A DNA stretch of 64,000 nt from Ziziphus jujuba (taxonomy: Eukaryota; Streptophyta; Magnoliopsida; Rosales; Rhamnaceae), in the NCBI RefSeq assembly GCF_031755915.1, contig NC_083386.1:21251001-21315000 (forward strand). The letters are read 5' to 3'. Position numbers and translations under genes: made by a program. The first letter of the stretch is position 1. Every line of letters starts with the position of its first letter. Shown here one piece after another: positions 1-12,400 of this stretch. The notes beneath the pieces were generated by a model that was not told where the DNA came from, searched no databases, and worked only from the letters and a program-made list of their open reading frames with translations.

Positions 1-560
1 TCCACTTGGTTTGCCTCTTGGATTTCTTCCAAGCTCAACCTCATCATGAGCATCTTCATCTACTTCTAATAGTCCTCTACCAACATGCTCCCTTGAGATA
101 AAGATTGTAATATTTAATACAATATCCTGTGATAATGGCTTGGTATGAACCTCTTTCTCATGGCTCCTTTCATTTGCCTCCAGGTGGTTATTAACTCATC
201 ATCAACACTCCTTTAGGTATTTTGTTCACTGTTCCACCATTGTAAAGCATAATGTCCAAATTCTAAGGCTGCCAACCTAACCTTTTTTGCCTCTAAATAG
301 TTATGATAATCAAATATCATCTCCATGTGTTATTCTTATTCTAAATAAGCCTTCAGATCACTATTTCTTAAAAATGTTGGTATACTGACCTTGATATTTC
401 CTAAATCATCATCTTCCTCCTTGTTTTGTCTACCACGGTTTTTTCTTCCTTAGAGTGCAAATATGGTTTCTTACTCCTCCTCAAAATTGTCTCCAAAATC
501 CCCTTCCTCAAATTCCTCCCAATAAAGTCCGTGGCCTCCTATTCTTGGACCACGTCCTCT
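1..560 (-). pseudogene. gag remnant of G1
   Basis: Antisense gag sequence that can be followed by eye against the gag of G3 (21600-22140). It would encode part of the capsid-like domain that packages element RNA. No frame stays open beyond about 80 codons, and small indels and stops are frequent. A stretch corresponding to G3 between about 22140 and 22430 is missing near position 560, so the end of gag has been joined to leader sequence. It is certainly non-functional. Confidence 0.65.
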
Positions 561-1596
561 CTGTGTTTCACACTAGTTTCGGCTTTTATCCCTTTTATAA
601 ATTCACACTCTCTTGCCTTTTCCCACTCAAAAGATTATCTTAAAGTTATAATAAAACACACTTAAAACCAGTAGCTAGATCACAAATATGTTCTAAATGA
701 ACCTATCAATAAAACAAAAGCAAGAAATAAACAAATTTTGATTGAATTTAGAAAACTTAACTCTTGGCTTTACCATCCAACGGCAAGGAAAATAACAAAT
801 GCAATTTTTGATTCAACAAGAAAATAAACTAGAATATTAAGAGACTAAAATTCAAAGATAAAATTTAGAAAAGGATTCAAACAATAAACAAGAACACAAT
901 TCGAACAAAGATATGAGATAATTGTTGATTGTAGTTCTTATAATTTAAGTCTTTGTCTCAAATCCTTAAACCAATTTTAATCCAATCAATTAGCACACAA
1001 TATTCCAATATCCAGTAACCAATATTGAATAAATTGCAACTCCAACTATCACAATTGAATTTTACAAATCCAAGCAAACTCAATTTTACTACTTCTCAAA
1101 ACCGGCCTTTTACGTAATTTTTTTAATTTTGGCTTTTTTTTTTATCACAAAAGGAATAATATCAACAAAATTTTCAGCAGAAAAATCACCTCAAAAATTG
1201 CAACTCCAATGCCAATCAAATCCCCAAATCTGATTTTATCTTCCAAGCAAAACAAATTGTAAATTTTTTAGGTTTATGCAATATGTTTTCAAAATTCTTT
1301 TTTTTTTTAATATGAGTGCAAATAATTAAGATTAAAACAAGAAAATAAGAATAAAAAATAAACCAAATTACCAAGAACCTAATATGTGAAATCAACCAAC
1401 AAACTATAAAGCAAGCAAAAAATTTGGCTAAACAAAAGGAAACCCTAATTCGGCTACGAAGTTTGGTTTTTTTTTTTTTTTTTTTGAATGTGCAGAATGT
1501 GTATGGATAGAAGCAACCTTTTCCTAATGTTAAAATTTTAGACTAACATAAAAATAAAACAAATCAAATAAGATAGATTAAACCTGAATAGTATTC

Positions 1597-1609
1597 GGCT
1601 CTAATACCA
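1597..1609 (-). other. primer binding site of G1 (tRNA-iMet type, one change)
   Basis: On the minus strand this reads tggtattagagcc, one transition away from the plant tRNA-iMet primer site tggtatcagagcc. It lies two bases inside the LTR border at 1612, the spacing seen in G2 and G3. Confidence 0.75.
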
Positions 1610-1611
1610 AA

Positions 1612-2706
1612 TGATATGAACTTAGGTCGACTTGCTCCTAAACTAGCATTAAATTAGCCTAGATCGAGATTAAGTTTAGATTCTAATGGTCACCTTGACC
1701 CCTAATCAACCTGTGATTAGAAAGTTTGGTATATGTTGAAAATGCCACAATAGGCTATGGATTGTCCTATTGATAAGTCAAACTAGAACACTTGTTTTCT
1801 GTTCGGTGTTCTAAGAGAACGAAGAGAAATCTTCTCACTTGTATTTTTTTCTGAATGAATAATGATCTATCCATTATTAAGAAAATAAGCCTTTAAATAG
1901 ATTAAAGTCACAAAAAGTAAATCCCTAAAGCAATAGGTAAAATTCGGCCAACAATAGTAAACCAAAGAAAATTGTCAAATTTTCTAAGTCGTTCCTAATC
2001 TAATTGGTATTAATTAATTTACAATCAAAAATATTAAAATTCAACCTTCCTAAATTAATTTGTCCAACAAATAATTAAGTAAAAAAAAAAACAAGGACTA
2101 TTTCCTGATATAAAAGTCAAAATTTCAAATTTAGAAAAAAGTTGACTAGCTTTCCAAATAAGTTGTCCTTATCCAATCTCCAGCTAATTTAAGCTCTAAA
2201 TCTAATCCAATATGCCATGTAAATTTCCTAGTAGAATTAGAACTGGACATTACATGTTGCCATTGATTGGAATGGTCAAAGTTTGCGTGAACTGCAAGTA
2301 AACAACTTCCCAGTGCCAAACTAGCGAAACCGGCCATAGCTGAAGCTTGTGCGTCTTTAGCCATGCTTAGAGGCCATTGCTTCTACCTTGACATGATTTT
2401 GTGACTTGTTGGAAAGCTCAGACACTTTCATGAGCACACAAACTCCCCCTTTGCTGACCGGAGTCCTCAAATGCACCAGAACAACTTCACAGGTCCATTT
2501 CTGCCTTTAAAACCTAAATGTTCAGCATGGGCTTGGAATCTTGTAGTATAGTTATGCCTTTTTGAGATTTAATTACTCATTATATGAAACTAATAAGATT
2601 GTCCTTAAACCTCTTAGCTTATACCCTATTAATCGATCCGGTCTTAAGTTATACAAGATCAGCACCCCAGCAAGTAGTTGATTGTACAAGCAAATTCTCA
2701 TAAAGC
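1612..2706 (-). repeat. 5' LTR of G1 (element orientation)
   Basis: The plus-strand start tgatatgaacttagg matches the LTR starts of G3 (18731 and 23537). The block with ccacaatagg near 1747-1757 and the segment near 2640-2680 also match the G3 LTRs. The far border is set only by similarity and the last CA near 2706. It is clearly more diverged than the G2 and G3 LTRs. Confidence 0.65.
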
Positions 2707-2744
2707 ATAATGGTCATTATGTATACTACTCTAAGGAGGATGAT

Positions 2745-3700
2745 GGCGGTAGAAAATAGGGCTAGACCACCTAAATCCATTGATTGGAATAATGCTCTTA
2801 TTTTTCATGAAATTTGTTCAATTCAATCTTAATTAGATGCAAGAAGTTTAAGTGGTGATCAACCTTTAAGTGATATGGCAATTAAAATGAAGAGAAAGTT
2901 TGATAAATATTAGGATAAAATGAATGATATTAATCTATTGTTGTTGATTGTTGTTATACTTGATCCTGGATATAAATTAGACTATGTGGAGTATTGCTTT
3001 GGTACTATTTATGTTGAAGATGTTGTTGGTATCATAACTGCGAATTTAAAAGAAGATCTAATATTTTTTTTATGACTGGTATAAAGCAAGTGAAGTGATT
3101 CTTGATTGCAGTCAAGATTCAAAGGAAAAAGAACTTGAAATTTATATGACTAACAAAAAAACTTCAGATGTTGACATTAACTTACGAATTTCCAAATTTA
3201 AAAGGAAAAAGGCAACAAAGGAATATATTAAGATTAAAAATGATATGGATAGGTACTTATTGAATCTTTATGAAGATATATCAAATAAAGATTTTGATAT
3301 TCTTAATTGGTGGAGGGTTAATGGTACTAAGTATCCTATCTTGTCCAAATGCAGACGATGTGTTTGTAATCCAAGTGTCTATCGTGGCTTTTGAAAGCGC
3401 ATTTAGAACCAGTGGAAGGATTCTTGATCCCTTTTGAAATTCTTTAACCCTTAGGATTATGGAAGTTTTAGCATGCATTGATAATTGGCGTAAAACTTCT
3501 CTTGTTGGTAAATTCTATATGGAAGATGCAGAATATTAGGACAAATTGGATGTAGTTAATATATATATATATATTATGCAATTGTTGCTTATATATATAT
3601 ATATAATTTTAAATTATATTTAATGCTAATTTTATTGTCTTTATTTGTAGAGCTTACAGAATCAACTAAAATTAGTGAACTTGACAAAGTTGATTGACTT
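2745..3700 (+). pseudogene. hAT-superfamily transposase pseudogene, C-terminal part
   Basis: Conceptual translation gives recognisable landmarks of plant hAT transposases (Ac/RICESLEEPER type) in order. Near 2875-2960 is a KMKRKFDKY segment followed, after a stop, by a VILDPGYKL segment. At 3245-3400 is the C-terminal dimerisation domain with DMDRYL, FDILNWWRVNGTKYPILS and then, in another frame, SAFRTSGRILDPF. A last piece near 3652-3695, after an AT-rich stretch with intron-like borders, could be a final exon. Several stops (for example near 2911 and 3077) and frame changes make it dead. No N-terminal BED finger or catalytic region was recognised, and no terminal inverted repeats were found, so only the 3' half seems to survive. 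Confidence 0.75.
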
Positions 3701-4249
3701 ATAACTTACCTAAGTTTTAAGGTAAAAAAAAAAACAAAAAGAATTCTGCATTGACTTTTGAGTATTTGAATTTGATAAATATACTTATTTTACACTATTT
3801 ATTCTAACAATTTTAATTTGACTTTGTAGGAGTGAGATGATGATTGTTATATGCTTGCCACTTGATGAAGTGCATGATATGTATTTGTTTTGAAGAGTGT
3901 TTTTAAACATTGAAAAGTGTTGCTGGATTAGTGTAGTTTGCATATTTATAGATTACAATCTTGTATTTTATTCTATGTTGCATTACTATAATTGTATGTT
4001 ATGTTTGAATGACAATAGTTTATTGTTTATATTTTATGTTTGGAAAACTTTTAATTTATATTTTGTGTTTAAATGATTAACCAACTTAAACCAAACCGAT
4101 TATACATGATTTGGGTTGGTTTGGGTTTAGAGCTTCAATGGATTGGATGTAAATAAAAAATATTGGGTTGTCTTTTGGTCTAAAACTGAACCAACCCAAC
4201 CCATATCCACCTCTACTTAGCATGGAGATGGATTCAGAGAATCTAAAAA
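3701..4249. other. AT-rich non-coding stretch
   Basis: No gene is recognised. It holds simple A/T runs and, near 4100-4200, short diverged inverted copies of a gggttggtttggg-like string. These may be a decayed small transposon. Confidence 0.4.
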
Positions 4250-4852
4250 TGGGACTAGGTGTATTAGGTTGGCCTAAAATGGTCAAAAAATGGCCAACCG
4301 GTTAGAAAATGCTAAATGACACATAAGCAGGTGGTTTGGCTGGAAATTCGACCAGCTTGATGGTTAGAAGGTGGGCTTGATAATGGTCAACCTTGTGTAT
4401 GTCAATTAAGCCAAAAGTGGCCAAATGTCGGTGATCCATTTTGGATGTTAAACGGGCTCGGGTTAATCCAGTTCAAACCCATGGGACTCGAGAGAGGTTT
4501 CTTGGGTTTAGGAGACAAAATAGGTATTTTAAGATTTGTTCACTGTTAGACACACTTCCCAACACTTATAAGGAGCTTTGGATCACTAGCAGATAAAAAT
4601 CTAGAACTGGTTTGAACACAGATATAAAACTAATATTTAAAATTTTGCAGAACCATAAGTTTTCAGCTGTAATTCGAAATTTAGCATACCACTAGTTTAT
4701 TAACTCGTATTGACATGCTCAACGCAATGCAATATTGATCAAACTAAAACATTGACCATATAAAAAGTCAAACATGAGACCCACAAACAGTCATGTTGGC
4801 CAAACTTAGTTGAAGTTCAATTTTGGACATTTTTTGGGATAGGATGCTACAT
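4250..4852 (-). repeat. Minus-oriented 5' third of a T-family LTR (fragment)
   Basis: Read on the minus strand from 4852 it starts tgtagcatcc, then follows the text order of the T1 LTR. A ttgactttt segment comes near 4775, a cgagttaataaactagtgg segment near 4700 and a GC-richer stretch beyond. It is strongly diverged and has no matching far end. It directly abuts sequence that continues the same LTR family in plus orientation. Confidence 0.5.
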
Positions 4853-5393
4853 AAATGGTTTCTTAAATACTTCCATGCAATTTTGGACTATAACCGATAT
4901 TTGAATTGCAAAATTGTTTATCACTAATTTTAGTTTTGGTAAAATAATCGTATCAGTAAAACATGTCTATTTATGTTTGTGTGTGTGTGAGATTTATATA
5001 TATGTTGATTTGTAAGTTGAGAAAACCTAATTCTGGTAATAATTATTTTTCTGTTTTAAAAGTATAATTCTTCATTTATGGTTTGTAAATGGAAATAAGG
5101 AAAATCAATATATTTATATATTTATATATTTGTACATATGTGTATCTGGGTGTATAATTAAATAAATGTGTAGGATTTTGGTAAGATTATTTATTTATTT
5201 ATTCATGCATTTACTTATTAATTCAAATGTTGATTTTTTTTTTCAAATAATCAAAACTTACAAAAGTATTTAATATTAAGATAATTCCAATGTGGTATAC
5301 TTTCTTAAAATATCATATTTGGGTCTTCCAAATTTATTTGTTATTAGTTATTGATTTGGATAGTAATTAAATAGTTACAATTATATTAGATTT

Positions 5394-5839
5394 TATGCGG
5401 ATTGTAAGATTATTCAATAATTATGTTTAAATCTTGTTATTTTCTTGTTTTTATGTTTATTATTTAAGTATTCATCTATTTATTTGTTTACTTATTTATT
5501 TATCCAATCATTATTTAAAACATTTAATTAAGGTTTTTAAAATTTAATTATGAGGAGTTGATGTTTTTGTAATTGTATATTTTTATGTGACTACTTAGTG
5601 TGTATATGCACCATACAGTATTAGTGTTCAATACTGTTATGCAGATTGTTAAATTATTCAATAATTATGTTTAAATCTTATTATTTTCTTATTTTTATGT
5701 TTATTATCTAAGTATTCATCTATTTATTTGTTTATTTATTTATTTATCCAATCATTATTTAAAACATTTAATTAAGGTTTTAAAAATTTAATTATGAGAA
5801 GTTGATGTTTTTGTAATTGTATATTTTTATGTGACTAGT
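5394..5839 (+). repeat. ~245-bp tandem duplication, second unit split by G2
   Basis: Unit 1 runs from about 5394 to 5638. Unit 2 starts near 5639 and repeats it with few changes, including the ttcaataattatgtttaaa and catctatttatttgttta segments. Unit 2 stops at 5839 where G2 begins and resumes after G2 at 13967 with ttagtatgtaggtgcacc, matching ttagtgtgtatatgcacc in unit 1. Unit 1 therefore shows the state before G2 inserted. Confidence 0.85.
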
Positions 5840-6913
5840 TACTGATCCAATACGGATGAAGACTGGACCGATCACTAGGGCTCAAGCTAAGAGGTTTAAG
5901 GATAACCTTGCTGCCTTTATCCAGAGAGTAATTCATTCTCAAAAGGGCTTGTCCATACCTGAAGATAAAAGACCTATTTTAAGTATCCAAGTGGTGGAGG
6001 CTAATACATCGGATACTTATATATCGGACATTTTATATCGGACACCCTTGTCTCGGACATCGAAGTCTTACCTCAGACATTTGGTCTTGGACATCGGAGC
6101 CTTGCCTCGGACATCTGATCTCGGACTTCGGACATCGGATGTAACTTAGCTTGGACAGACATCAGTTAGCTCGGCCAGATACAACTTAGCTCGGACAGAC
6201 ATCAGTTAGCTGGGCCAGACACAACTTAGCTCGGACAGACATTAGTTATCTCTGTCAAACACAAGTTGGCTCGGACAGACATGAGTTAGTTCGGATAGAC
6301 ATAAGTTAGCTCGGACATCAGGCAGACATAAGTTAGCTCGGTTGAAGACATAATTCAGCCTAGATGTCAAACTCAATTCGTTACCTAATTTGCGATTGAC
6401 TTTTATTTCTTTTTGGGTTTTTGTTTATTTATTTTCTGGACAAATAACTTTAGGAAAGTTTTTATTTTATTGTAAATTAATTAATTCCTAATTTAATATA
6501 AAGGAATTAATTAATCAAACTTAGATTAGGAAAGGAAGTATAGTTGCGGCCAATTAGGTTTCTTTATGTGTGTGTGGCCGGTTTTTTCTTATTGTTTATT
6601 TTGTTTCTTTCAAAGCCTATTTAAAGGCTTATTTTTCAATAAGAAGACAACTTTGATTTGATTGAGAAAATACTTGTGAGATTAATTATCTCTTTGTTCT
6701 TTGAGAACACCTAAAACACCATTAGAGAATTGGTTGTTTTAGCTTGACTTATCAATAGGTTTTCCATCCCCTATTGTGGCGTCTACATTATACCAAGGTT
6801 TCTAACCATAGGTTGGTTAGGGGTTGAGGTCCATTCCATTAGAACTTGAACTTAATTAAGATCCGAGCTAATATAATATGGGTTTAGGAGCAAGTCGTCC
6901 TAGGTTCGTATCA
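5840..6913 (+). repeat. 5' LTR of G2, lacking its first ~45 bases
   Basis: It matches the 3' LTR from 12893 onward and ends in cgtatca, two bases before the primer site. The first bases of the LTR are missing compared with 12848-12892. It carries tandem repeats built on tcggaca (6010-6345) and the tail of the pol frame. Confidence 0.92.
6010..6345 (+). repeat. tcggaca-based tandem repeats in the G2 LTR (also 13064-13400)
   Basis: The first part is a run of tcggacatcgga-like 11-12 bp units that is also the last coding stretch of pol. It is followed by ~20-bp alternating units of the form agctcggacagacatcagtt and agctcggccagacacaactt. They lie in the U3 part of the LTR. The same array is present in both G2 LTRs and absent from the G3 LTRs. 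Confidence 0.85.
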
Positions 6914-6915
6914 TT

Positions 6916-6927
6916 TGGTATCAGAGC
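6916..6927 (+). other. primer binding site of G2
   Basis: tggtatcagagc, the usual plant tRNA-iMet complement, starts two bases after the 5' LTR end at 6913. Confidence 0.92.
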
Positions 6928-8070
6928 TAAATTTTGTTCAGGTTTGATCTATCTTTATTTGCTTTATTTGTTTTTGTGTTATTCTGCAATTTTAGCATTA
7001 GGTTAAGGTTTCTTCTATCATCATACACGTTCTGCATCTTAAAAAAAAAAAAAAAAATTCATTCCTAGTTGAATTAGGATTTCCTAGTTTTACCGTATTT
7101 TTTTGTTTTCTAGTTTGTTGGTTGTCTTTCATCATTGTTCTTGTTAATTTTGGTTTTTGTTGATTTTTATTTGCTGTTTTAGTCTTAAATATTTGGATTC
7201 ATATATTCAATAAAAAAAAAAAAGAGTTTGCAGCAACATTTAAAAAAAAAAAAAACTGCACATTTGTGATTATTTGGAGGTCACGGGTTTGGTGTTTGTT
7301 TTGGAGTTGGAATTGCAATTTTGGTAATTATCCTTACTACTGTAGTTTCTTATGCTTTGTGAGTGAAAAAAAAAAAAAAGAAGTAAAGCCGAATAAAAAA
7401 AAAAATATTTCGGTTTGTTGGAGTTTGATTTGTTTCCTGGAAATCTGTTGGAGCTGCTCTTTTTTTTTTTTTTTTTTTTTTGCGTACTTATTCAATATTT
7501 GAGTTGCTGGGGAATTATTTTTGTTGCTGGATATTTTGATTTTGGGTGCTTAAATTATTTGGATTAAAATTAGATTAGGGAATTGATACAAAACTTGAAT
7601 TACAAGAACAACAACCAACACTCTTTTATATTTTTGTTCTCTTTGATTCTTGTTCGTATTTGAATTTATTTTTCTAGAATTCTATTCTTGAACTCATAAT
7701 CTATTACCATCTGGTGCAGTTTTCAAAAAATTCCAATGTTTTCCCATTATTTTATGTGTTTTCTTGTCTAGAAAGCTGAAAAAAAAAAAAGGATTTGTTG
7801 GATTCTTTCGGTATTTGTTTATTTTTGCTTACTGTTTTGTTGATAAGTTTAATTAAAACATACTAGTGATCTAATTGTTATTTTGTGGGTGCTTTAATTA
7901 GAACTTTGAGATAATTCATTGAGTAAAAAAAGGCAAGAGTGTGTGAGCTTAAAAGAGGGTAAAAGCCGAAACTAGTGTGCAAACACGAATGTCGAGACCT
8001 TGTTTGAGTGAAACATGTGAGGGAGTGAATATTGTGAGGATTTATTTTATTTTTGCAGTATTTTACTAAC

Positions 8071-9422
8071 ATGGTAGATTCTAGAATAAGAAGAGGAGAT
8101 CCAACCTTGAGGATCAATGAGGAAGAGTCCGTAGCATTCCATGGCGATGCCCGAGCTACCTGGAGTGGAGACCAAGTGGACATGAGAGCTGTTTTGGAGT
8201 CAATACAGAGAGTTAGTGCTTAAGTTGAGCATATGAATCAAAGAATGGGAAGGCTAAAAACCTCACAAGGAATGCCGAATATAAGAAATAGGCCAGAATT
8301 CTATGGAGGACGAGGTCGAGGACGAGGAGGTCGCGAGAGACCGAGAGAGGAATTTGATGAGGAGCCATTCAGTGGAGACTTTGAGGAAGGTATGGATGAA
8401 ACTTTTGCTATCCAAGATAGAGCTGGCCATGGAAGATTAGGAGGGAAGATACAGATGATGATTTAGGAAATATCAAGGTTAATATCCCACTTTTTATGTA
8501 TAAAAGTGATCCCGAAGCTTATTTGGAGTGGGAAGAAAAAATGGAGATGATTTTTGACTGCCACAACTATTCAGAAGGTAAGAAGGTGAAGTTGGCAGCA
8601 ATGGAGTTTGGCCATTATATACTCCAATGGTGGACAAATGAGCAAAGCACCCGAAGGAGAGTTGGTGATGACTTGATTACAACATGGCGACAAATGAAAG
8701 GAGCCATGAGAAAGCGGTTTATGCCATCCCATTACCATAGATTGCTGCATCAAAGGCTTCAATCTTTGTCTCAAGAAAGTAGGTCCGTGGAGGATTATTA
8801 CAAAGAGATGGAGATGTTAATGATGAGGCTGAATATGAATGAGGATAGGGAGGCAACAATGGCGAGATTTCTTGGTGGTTTGAACCGTGACATTGCCAAC
8901 CAACTTAAATTACAACAATACTTAGAATTGGAGGAGATGTTGCATGTAGCAGTTAAGCTTGAGAACCAATTAAAGAGGAGGGGTGTTAGCACACGGTTTG
9001 GAGGAGTTTCTAGCAGTGGAAGGACAAGTTCAAGTGGCTGGAAAAACAATTCTACTTATGAAAGCAAGCTGAAGCCGAAGCTTGGTGAAGAAGCTACTAA
9101 CCAGCCAAGAAGGGAACTTAAAACCGAATCTGCCCAAGCCATTAAAGGTGAGATAAAATCTGATCTTAAACCTCAAAAATCCAGAGAAATAATTTGTTTT
9201 AAGTGCCAAGGAAGAGGACACATAGCCAGCCAATGCCCAAATAGAAGAATCATGGTATTAAAGGGTGACGGTGCGCTGGAATCTGCAAGTGAAGAAAGTG
9301 AAGTTGAAACCGAGCAAGAGGCGGATTGCAATGAAGATGAAGCCGAACCTGTTGATACATCTAATGTCGAGTTGAGCTTGGTTTCAAGGAGAGTACTTGC
9401 TGTCTACAAAGATGAAGAGTAG
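8071..9422 (+). pseudogene. gag of G2 (capsid plus zinc knuckle), broken
   Basis: The frame starts at ATG 8071 (MVDSRIRRGD), in the same context as the G3 gag start. A stop at 8221-8223 and a one-base loss near 8437 break the N-terminal part, which includes an Arg/Gly-rich stretch. From 8496 to 9422 the frame is open for 308 residues. It holds the retrotransposon gag domain (YLEWEEKMEMIFDCHNY, then the W-W and PSHYHRLLHQRLQSL segments) and a CCHC knuckle CFKCQGRGHIASQC near 9196-9237, followed by an acidic tail. In an intact element this protein forms the particle that packages RNA. The knuckle here is intact, whereas that of G3 is not. Confidence 0.9.
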
Positions 9423-12400
9423 ATACAAAGAGAAAACATCTTCCACACTCGTTGTGAAATACAAGGTAAAATTTGTAGCTTAATTATAGATAGTGATAAG
9501 TAACCTTGTAGTTGATAAGTTAGGCTTGAAAACCATTAAACATCCAAAGCCCTATAGGTTGCAATGGTTAAATGATAGTGGTGAGATGAGGGTAAATAAA
9601 CAAGCCAAAGTAAAATTTAGCATAGGTAGATATGAGGATGTAGTCTTATGTGATATTGTTCCCATGATTGCTAGACATATACTACTAGGTAGACCATGGC
9701 AATTTGATAAAGATGCTACTCATTTTGGTCGAGAAAATAGTATTGTTTTTAGATTTAAAGGGAAGAAGGTCAAGCTAGAACCATTATCTCCTAAAGAGGT
9801 TTACAAAGACCAATTACAAATGCAACAAAGGAAAGAAGCCGAAAAGCTCAAGGAAAAAGTAAGTATGGCACCAACGGCTTCACCAACCTTTCAAGAAGGT
9901 AAGAATGATATTGCTGATCAAGGTAAGGTTTCTAAGGCTCATATTGAGTGGAAAGATCAAGGAAAAGCTGAAAGAGAGGGGAAAGAAAGCTGCAAACCCG
10001 AGAGCTTGGAGAAGGAAGGAAAATCCGAAGGTTTGCACCAATCTAAGGGAAAAAGAGAAAAAGAAAGAAAAGAAAGGCTAAGTAGCAATTTTTGTTTGAG
10101 TTTAGGGGATATTAATAAGGTTATTGAGTGCAAGAAACCTTTGCTGTTCATGATTTATAAAGAAAATTATTTTAATGATCAAACTAACTTTGAAGAACTT
10201 GAATTGCCAAGTTCAATGATTTCTCTTTTGAAGGAATTTGGAGATGTCTTCCCAAATGAAATTCCAAGTGGACTACCACCTATTCGAGGGATAGAACATC
10301 AAATTGACTTTGTTCCAGGAGCTGCCATACCGAATAGACCAGCTTATAGGAGCAATCCCGAAGAAACAAAGGAGCTGCAAAAACAGGTAAGTGATTTGCT
10401 TGATAAAGGATACATTCATGAGAGTTTAAGTCCATGTGCTGTTCCTGTTTTGTTGGTACCTAAAAAGGATGGTTCTTGGAGAATGTGTGTTGATTGTAGG
10501 GCTATAAATAACATTACCATCAAATATAGGCATCCCATTCCTAGATTAGATGATATGCTTGTGAGTTGCATGGTGCTTGCATGTTTACAAAAATTGATCT
10601 TAGGAGTGGTTATCATCAAATTAGGATGAAAGAAGGTGATGAATGGAAAACCATATTCAAAACTAAATATGGGCTGTATGAATGGTTGGTTATGCCTTTT
10701 GGATTATCCAATGCACCTAGTACTTTTATGAGGCTTATGAATCATGTAATGTATCCATTTATTGGTAAATTTGTGGTTGTTTATTTTGATGATATTCTAA
10801 TATATAACTGAAACTTGGATGACCATATGGATTAACTTATGCAAGTTTTGCAAGTTCTTATAAAGCAAAGATTGTTTGCTAACATTAAAAAATGTGAATT
10901 TTGCAAAGAAGAGCTTGTGTTTCTAGGTTTTGTAGTAAGTGCTGCAGGAATCAAAGTTGACCAAGCTAAGGTGAAAGCAATTTAAGAGTAGCCGGTTCCT
11001 ACTTCTATCACCCAAGTGAGGAGCTTTCATGGCTTGGCAAGCTTTTATAGAAGATTTATCAAGGATTTTAGTACCATAGCAGCACCATTGAATGAAGTTG
11101 TCAAGAAGAATGTCGGCTTCAAATGGGGGGAAGTACAAGAAAAATCTTTTAATTTGTTGAAAGAAAAATTGTGTAACGCACCTTTGTTAGTTTTGCCAAA
11201 TTTTTCTGAGACTTTTGAAATTGAGTGTGATGCTTCGGGTGTAGGTATTGGAGCTGTATTAATGCAAGAAGGAAGACCCATAGCCTACTTTAGTGAAAAA
11301 TTAAATGGAGCTGCCCTAAACTACTCGACTTATGATAAGGAGATGTATACTTTGGTGAGGGCTTTGGAGACGTGGCAGCATTATCTCATGCCAAAGGAGT
11401 TTGTGATTCATACGGATCATGAGTCTTTGAAGCATATCAAGGGTCAAAGAAAGCTCAACCGAAGGCATGCCAAGTGGATTGAATTTATTGAAACCTTTCC
11501 CTATGTGATCCGCTACAAAAAAGGTAAAGAAAATGTGGTTGCCGATGCATTATCCCGAAGGTATGTACTCTTTTCTACATTAGATGCTAGATTGTTTGAA
11601 TTTGAACAATTGAAAGAACTTTATGAGCATGATAGTGACTTTGGAGAAATTTTTAAAACTTGTTTGAAACATGGATTTAATAAATTTTACATATTTGAGG
11701 GATATTTGTTTTAGGAAAACAAACTTTATGTGCCTAATTGTAGTATTAGGGAATTATTGGTTCGGGAAGGACATGGGGGTGGTTTAATGGGTCATTTTGG
11801 TATTTTGAAAACTTTATCCCTACTGCAAGAACATTTTTATTGGCCTAACATGAGGAGAGATGTTGAGAGAATTTGTGAAAGATGTTTAAAGTGCCAAAAA
11901 ACAAAATCAACATTGAAGCTACATGGATTGTATAAGCCTTTGCCGATTCCTACCTATCCTTGGGTAGATTTGTCTATGAATTTTATTCTTGGGTTGCCTA
12001 GGTCAAGGACAGGTAAGGATTTAATTTTTGTTGTAGTAGATAGGTTTTCTAAGATGGCATATTTTATTGCATGTAACAAAACTGATGATGCATCCAATAT
12101 TGCTAATTTATTTTTCAAGGAAATTGTGAGATTGCATGGAATGCCAAGAACTATTGTTTCGGATAGGGATGCTAAGTTCTTAAGCTATTTTTGGAAAACT
12201 TTGTGGGCTAAATTAGGTACTAAGCTTTTATTTTCAACTACTTGTCATCCACAAACTGATGGACAAACCGAAGTAGTAAATAGAACCTTGTCTGCATTGT
12301 TGAGAGCATTAATTAGTAGAAATTTAAGAACTTGGGAAGAATGTTTGCCACATGTTGAATTTGCATATAATAGATCTTTACATTCAGCAACTAAATTTAC

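Larger units (their letters stand above)
1..2706 (-). mobile_element. G1: right-hand part of a decayed Ty3/gypsy retrotransposon, cut by the window edge
   Basis: Read on the minus strand, this is an LTR (about 2706 to 1612), a primer site, a leader (about 1600-560) and the start of gag (about 560-1), in the same order as in element G3. Text such as the gag stretch near 60-130 and the leader near 590-620 can be lined up with G3 near 21610-21690 and 22430-22510. Coding frames are broken and only short open stretches remain. The other LTR lies outside the window, so the target duplication cannot be checked. The outer LTR border near 2706 is approximate. It belongs to the same gypsy family as G2 and G3 but looks older. 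Confidence 0.75.
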
